From: VAXT01 sp038040395
GTDB taxonomy: Bacteria > Actinomycetota > Thermoleophilia > Gaiellales > Gaiellaceae
Assembly: GCA_038040395.1 (NCBI GenBank)
Contig: JBBPIJ010000031.1
Coordinates: forward strand, 1 to 8,411
DNA length: 8,411 nucleotides
Reading direction: 5' to 3'
How positions within the stretch are numbered: the first letter of the stretch is position 1; each line of letters begins with the position of its first letter. Positions 6,355 through 8,411 of this stretch are shown piece by piece. The notes beneath the pieces are model-generated. The model had not been told where the DNA came from, searched no databases, and worked only from the letters and a program-made list of their open reading frames with translations. Position numbers and translations under genes: made by a program.

Positions 6355-6960
6355 ATGAGACGCATCTTGCGTCACCGGCCGTCACCGGCCATGGTCATCG
6401 CATGCATTGCCCTGGGCATCGCGCTCGGTGGAACAAGCGTTGCCGCGGTCAACGCGTTGCCGAGGAACAGCGTCGGCACCGCGCAGATCAAGAAGAACGC
6501 CGTCACCTCACCGAAGGTGAAGAACCGGTCGCTGCTGGCCGTGGACTTCAAAGCGGGCCAGCTTCCCCGAGGCGCTCAGGGCCCGCAGGGCCCATCCGGG
6601 CCGACGGGTGCAACGGGCGCAACCGGCGCAACCGGTGCGACAGGCGCCACGGGCGCTACGGGCCCTCAGGGTCCCGGCTTCGTGGCTGAGGGCTACATCA
6701 ACGCCAATGGAACCATCTCGTGGGCGAAGCCCGCTGGCCTGACGAGCACGTACAACGCCGGCTCGACGTGGTACGAGATTACGATCCCTGGGGAGAGCTA
6801 CTTCTTCAGCTCGTACGCCACAGTCGTTACGCCCGCCTCGTGTGACTGCATCGCGCGGACGGACAGCAGCGGCGGCAAGCTCCTAGTTCGGTTCATCAAT
6901 ACGGCCGGAGCAAACACTAATGCGGCTGCCGGCTTCGCGTTCCACATCAGCAAGCCATAG
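6355..6960 (+). CDS. Secreted collagen-like protein with Gly-Ala-Thr repeats
   Basis: The protein has 201 residues. Residues 1-31 look like a signal peptide or N-terminal anchor (MRRILRHRPSPAMVIACIAL, then GIALGGTSVAA). Residues 34-72 form a basic, regularly spaced linker (LPRNSVGTAQIKKNAV, TSPKVKNRSLLAVDFK) that I recall as a recurring module in Thermoleophilia secreted proteins. Twelve Gly-X-Y triplets run from Gly73 to about residue 108, six of them Gly-Ala-Thr in a row (85-102). The C-terminal domain (109-201) has many Tyr, Ser and Thr residues, looks beta-rich, and holds a Cys-Asp-Cys at 163-165. There is no sorting signal. A role at the cell surface is inferred. It differs from the other collagen-like protein in both linker and C-terminal domain, so the two are not recent duplicates. 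Codons are visibly richer in A and T than in the sel genes. Confidence 0.85.
   Translation: MRRILRHRPSPAMVIACIALGIALGGTSVAAVNALPRNSVGTAQIKKNAVTSPKVKNRSLLAVDFKAGQLPRGAQGPQGPSGPTGATGATGATGATGATGATGPQGPGFVAEGYINANGTISWAKPAGLTSTYNAGSTWYEITIPGESYFFSSYATVVTPASCDCIARTDSSGGKLLVRFINTAGANTNAAAGFAFHISKP
6607..6660 (+). repeat. Six tandem 9-bp units encoding Gly-Ala-Thr
   Basis: Six consecutive in-frame 9-mers of the form ggNgcNacN encode GAT x6. The units differ at third positions (gca, gcg, gcc, gct; acg, acc, aca), so the array is not a fresh slippage product, although the number of units may still vary between strains. Confidence 0.85.
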
Positions 6961-6987
6961 GCCAAGGGCTATCTAGTACTTCACGGT

Positions 6988-7025
6988 AGGGTCAGGTCTC
7001 GGTTGGAACGCCAGGGCCTGACCCT
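6988..7025. repeat. REP-like hairpin 1 (core GGGTCAGGTCT)
   Basis: An inverted repeat pairs AGGGTCAGGTCT (6988-6999) with GGGCCTGACCCT (7014-7025): 12 pairs, two of them T-G. The 14-nt loop can pair a little further (GG with CC). It starts 27 nt after the stop of the second collagen-like gene and ends 19 nt before the ATG of the cupredoxin-like gene. It has no T-run. It shares its left arm and GGCCTGA with the hairpin at 7516-7549. Confidence 0.7.
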
Positions 7026-7033
7026 CCAACCTC

Positions 7034-7040
7034 AAGGGGG
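7034..7040 (+). promoter_or_regulatory. Shine-Dalgarno of the cupredoxin-like gene
   Basis: AAGGGGG lies 4 nt before ATG 7045 and is followed directly by a signal peptide, which selects this start over the GTG/TTG options further upstream inside the hairpin. No confident promoter is visible. The gene may be read from the upstream collagen-like gene if hairpin 1 does not stop transcription. Confidence 0.6.
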
Positions 7041-7044
7041 TCAC

Positions 7045-7410
7045 ATGAGCAGACTGAAAATTCTCGCACCAACTCTTGGAGTCGTTCTCTGGGCGATGAT
7101 CGCGGCTGCCTCTTCTCATGCGATCGGCACCGCTCGCGAAGCCGTGCGCCTCGTAGCGACAGTAGCGCCGGCGTGCACCCTCGAGTTACGAGGCACGACG
7201 AGCAAGACTGTGCATCCGGGTCGATACCGCGTCGTCGTTCGAGACACGTCTCGGCAGCGATATTTCCGTCTAGTCGGAAAGGGCGTTAACCGGAGCACCA
7301 CGAAGAGCTTTGTTGGATCGACGACCTGGACGGTGACCCTTGCAAGAGGTAAGTACCGTTTCGCGTGCGCGGTTGAAGACTCTGCCAGGGGAACGCTGAT
7401 CGTTCGTTAG
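7045..7410 (+). CDS. Small secreted cupredoxin-like protein lacking most copper ligands
   Basis: The protein has 121 residues. Residues 1-26 are a signal peptide (MSRLK, a hydrophobic core, then AAASSHA). The mature part matches a cupredoxin-like pattern common in actinobacteria: 'PGRYRVVVRD' (58-67), then FRLVGKGV (74-81), FVGSTTWTVTL (89-99), GKYRFAC (102-108) and a final GTLIV strand. In copper-binding relatives as I recall them, a His sits in the HNF motif before that F-x-L, and Cys-x-x-His and Met close the site. Here HNF is RYF (72-74), the Cys is present (108), but CDPH is replaced by CAVED and the Met position by Ser-Ala-Arg. A type 1 copper site therefore looks absent, and Cys44 and Cys108 may form a disulfide. 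The fold assignment is by pattern and is not certain. Base composition is less GC-rich than the flanks. Confidence 0.7.
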   Translation: MSRLKILAPTLGVVLWAMIAAASSHAIGTAREAVRLVATVAPACTLELRGTTSKTVHPGRYRVVVRDTSRQRYFRLVGKGVNRSTTKSFVGSTTWTVTLARGKYRFACAVEDSARGTLIVR

Positions 7411-7446
7411 CACGTAGCTCGGCGATCGCAACGTTCGTCGTCGTGG

Positions 7447-7500
7447 CTACGAGCCCCGGCCGATCCACTCCTCGCCGCCCTCGTAGAGCTCCTTCTTCCA
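7447..7500 (-). pseudogene. Remnant of the 3' end of a second moaE (17 codons plus stop)
   Basis: On the minus strand this reads WKKELYEGGEEWIGRGS followed by TAG, the exact C-terminus of the MoaD-MoaE protein encoded at 5626-6267. The first 14 codons are identical in DNA. The last three (Gly-Arg-Gly: GGC CGG GGC here, GGA CGA GGT there) differ only at third positions, and the stop is TAG instead of TGA. Just upstream of the Trp codon the similarity ends, and the same frame meets a TGA six codons back, so nothing here can make a MoaE. The break lies next to the hairpin at 7516-7549. Third-base-only differences suggest this was once the end of a functioning gene. Confidence 0.75.
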
Positions 7501-7501
7501 G
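7460..7501. repeat. 42-bp perfect direct repeat, copy 2
   Basis: Identical to 5639-5680 and in the same orientation, 1821 bp away. It forms most of the moaE remnant. Confidence 0.93.
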
Positions 7502-7515
7502 GGGAAGAAGCGGGG

Positions 7516-7549
7516 TCAGGTCTTGCGCTGCAACACACGCAAGGCCTGA
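7516..7549. repeat. REP-like hairpin 2 (core GGGTCAGGTCT)
   Basis: TCAGGTCTTGCG (7516-7527) pairs with CGCAAGGCCTGA (7538-7549) over 12 positions with one T-G, around a 10-nt loop. Flanking GGGG (7512-7515) and CCCC (7556-7559) could add an outer pairing. No T-run follows. The 11-mer at 7513-7523 is the same as in the hairpin at 6988-7025. It lies between the broken end of the moaE remnant and the mutase promoter. Confidence 0.7.
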
Positions 7550-7602
7550 TCTCGGCCCCTTCCTGGACCAGGCGACATTCCCGCGCGCCGCGCAAAGCGA
7601 CG

Positions 7603-7608
7603 TACGAT
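7603..7608 (+). promoter_or_regulatory. Candidate -10 element for a leaderless methylmalonyl-CoA mutase mRNA
   Basis: TACGAT (TANNNT) is followed by 7 nt (TGGCGGG) and then ATG. Transcription would begin at or one base before the start codon. No -35 is evident, and GCGGG abuts the ATG too closely to be a normal Shine-Dalgarno. Confidence 0.45.
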
Positions 7609-7615
7609 TGGCGGG

Positions 7616-8411
7616 ATGGCCACCACCGAGGATCGCCGCGAGACCGACTCCGGAATCGAGATCAAGCCGGTCTACACGGACGAAGACGTTGCGGACCTGG
7701 AGCTCGAGCTTCCGGGCGAGTTCCCCTTCACGCGCGGTCCCTACAAGGACATGTACCGCGGGCGGCCGTGGACGATCAGGCAGTACGCGGGCTTCGCGTC
7801 GGCCGAGGAGACGAACGCGCGCTTCCGCTACCTCCTCGAACGGGGGCAGACAGGTCTCTCCGTAGCGTTCGACCTGCCCACGCAGCTCGGGTACGACTCG
7901 GACGACCCGCGCGCCGAAGGCGAGGTGGGGCGGACCGGCGTCGCGATCGACTCGCTCGCCGACCTGGAGCTCCTCTTCGACTCGATCCCGCTCGGCGAGG
8001 TCTCGACCTCGATGACGATCAACGCTCCGGCGGCGATGCTGCTCCTGCTCTACGAGCTCGTGGCCGAAGGTCAGGGCGTCGCCGGCGACAAGTTGCGCGG
8101 CACCGTCCAGAACGACATCCTCAAGGAGTACTGCGCCCGCGGGAACTACATCTTCCCGCCTCGCCCTTCGATGAGGCTCACGACCGACCTCTTCGCCTAC
8201 GCGAGCGAGCGGCTGCCGAACTGGAACACGATCTCGATCTCCGGGTACCACATCCGCGAGGCGGGCTCGACCGCGGTCCAGGAGCTCGCGTTCACTCTCG
8301 CGAACGGGATCGCGTACGCGCAGGCGGCGGTCGACGCGGGCCTCTCGCCGGACGATTTCGGCGAGCGCCTCTCCTTCTTCTTCAACGCGCACAACCACTT
8401 CTTCCAGGAGG
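7616..8411 (+). CDS. Methylmalonyl-CoA mutase large subunit, N-terminal 265 residues (runs off the window)
   Basis: This adenosylcobalamin enzyme interconverts (R)-methylmalonyl-CoA and succinyl-CoA in propionyl-CoA and branched-chain catabolism. The visible part is the substrate-binding TIM-barrel start: RPWTIRQYAGFASAEETN (50-67), GLSVAFDLPTQLGYDSDDP (80-98), STSMTINAPAA (130-140), GTVQNDILKEY (162-172), FPPRPSMRL (180-188) and ISISGYHIREAGS (206-218). By alignment with Propionibacterium MutB, Tyr47, Arg187 and His212 correspond to Tyr89, Arg207 and His244. Isobutyryl-CoA mutase replaces that Tyr and Arg, so a methylmalonyl-type substrate is favoured. The short N-terminus (Tyr at 47 rather than 89) resembles subunits whose B12-binding domain is a separate protein, but the C-terminus is not visible. 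The ATG at 7616 is the first in-frame start before the homology. Confidence 0.94.
   Translation, partial: MATTEDRRETDSGIEIKPVYTDEDVADLELELPGEFPFTRGPYKDMYRGRPWTIRQYAGFASAEETNARFRYLLERGQTGLSVAFDLPTQLGYDSDDPRAEGEVGRTGVAIDSLADLELLFDSIPLGEVSTSMTINAPAAMLLLLYELVAEGQGVAGDKLRGTVQNDILKEYCARGNYIFPPRPSMRLTTDLFAYASERLPNWNTISISGYHIREAGSTAVQELAFTLANGIAYAQAAVDAGLSPDDFGERLSFFFNAHNHFFQE

Noticed and set aside
6371..6390. 10-bp tandem repeat gtcaccggcc in the signal-peptide region of the second collagen-like gene
   Set aside because: It is real but only two short units, with no frame or regulatory consequence that I can see.
6607..6660. Possible CRISPR or minisatellite array
   Set aside because: The 9-bp period is in frame and encodes Gly-Ala-Thr; there are no spacers.
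5639..7501. 42-bp direct repeats as attL/attR of an element integrated at the 3' end of moaE
   Set aside because: For such an insertion the displaced tail should lie downstream of the intact gene, to the left for this minus-strand gene. Here it lies on the 5' side, and the interval contains the moaE gene body itself and no integrase.
7286..8398. 370-codon minus-strand frame across the mutase gene
   Set aside because: It is antisense to a clear methylmalonyl-CoA mutase, and it reads through the moaE remnant in the wrong frame.
77..8411. Selenoprotein gene with an in-frame UGA in this window
   Set aside because: All recognised genes are complete without UGA read-through, and I saw no coding continuation past a TGA followed by a hairpin.

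Overview
The window is high-GC DNA with dense actinobacterial-style coding. The secreted Gly-X-Y proteins, especially the one with the 'ALGGTS..A', 'LPRNSVGT', 'KNAVTSPKVKNRSLLAVDFKAGQLPRG' modules, recall a protein type I associate with Thermoleophilia (Solirubrobacterales/Gaiellales). That placement is recollection and inference; there is no rRNA or marker gene to confirm it.

Left part (1-4734, all minus strand): one tightly packed operon read right to left, M50 zinc metalloprotease > LOG-family nucleotide hydrolase-like protein > selA > selB > selC. The first junction is an ATGA overlap, the second a GTGA overlap, and the selA stop lies within the first bases of selB. selB ends 10 nt before the 5' end of a selenocysteine tRNA gene, which runs off the left edge. 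This is most of the bacterial selenocysteine machinery: the tRNA, the enzyme converting Ser-tRNA(Sec) to Sec-tRNA(Sec), and the dedicated elongation factor. Selenophosphate synthetase (selD) is not in view.

Middle part (4735-7045): a secreted collagen-like protein gene (plus strand) converges on a fused molybdopterin synthase gene, MoaD-MoaE (minus strand), with a GC-rich hairpin between the stops. A second collagen-like gene diverges from the MoaD-MoaE gene. Molybdopterin and selenocysteine meet in enzymes such as Sec-containing formate dehydrogenase, so their proximity may be meaningful, although no such enzyme is in the window.

Right part (7045-8411): a small secreted cupredoxin-like protein that appears to have lost most of its copper ligands, a 17-codon remnant of the 3' end of a second moaE, and the first 265 codons of a methylmalonyl-CoA mutase large subunit. 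Two related inverted repeats sharing GGGTCAGGTCT lie on either side of the cupredoxin gene and the moaE remnant, and the right-hand one sits at the remnant's broken end.

Initiation signals fall into two classes. The three secreted-protein genes have strong Shine-Dalgarno sequences. The M50, MoaD-MoaE and mutase genes have none convincing, but each has a TAC-N2-T hexamer 6-7 nt before its start codon, the expected layout for leaderless mRNAs. No intergenic stretch exceeds 300 bases; the longest (7411-7615) holds the moaE remnant, a hairpin and the mutase promoter.
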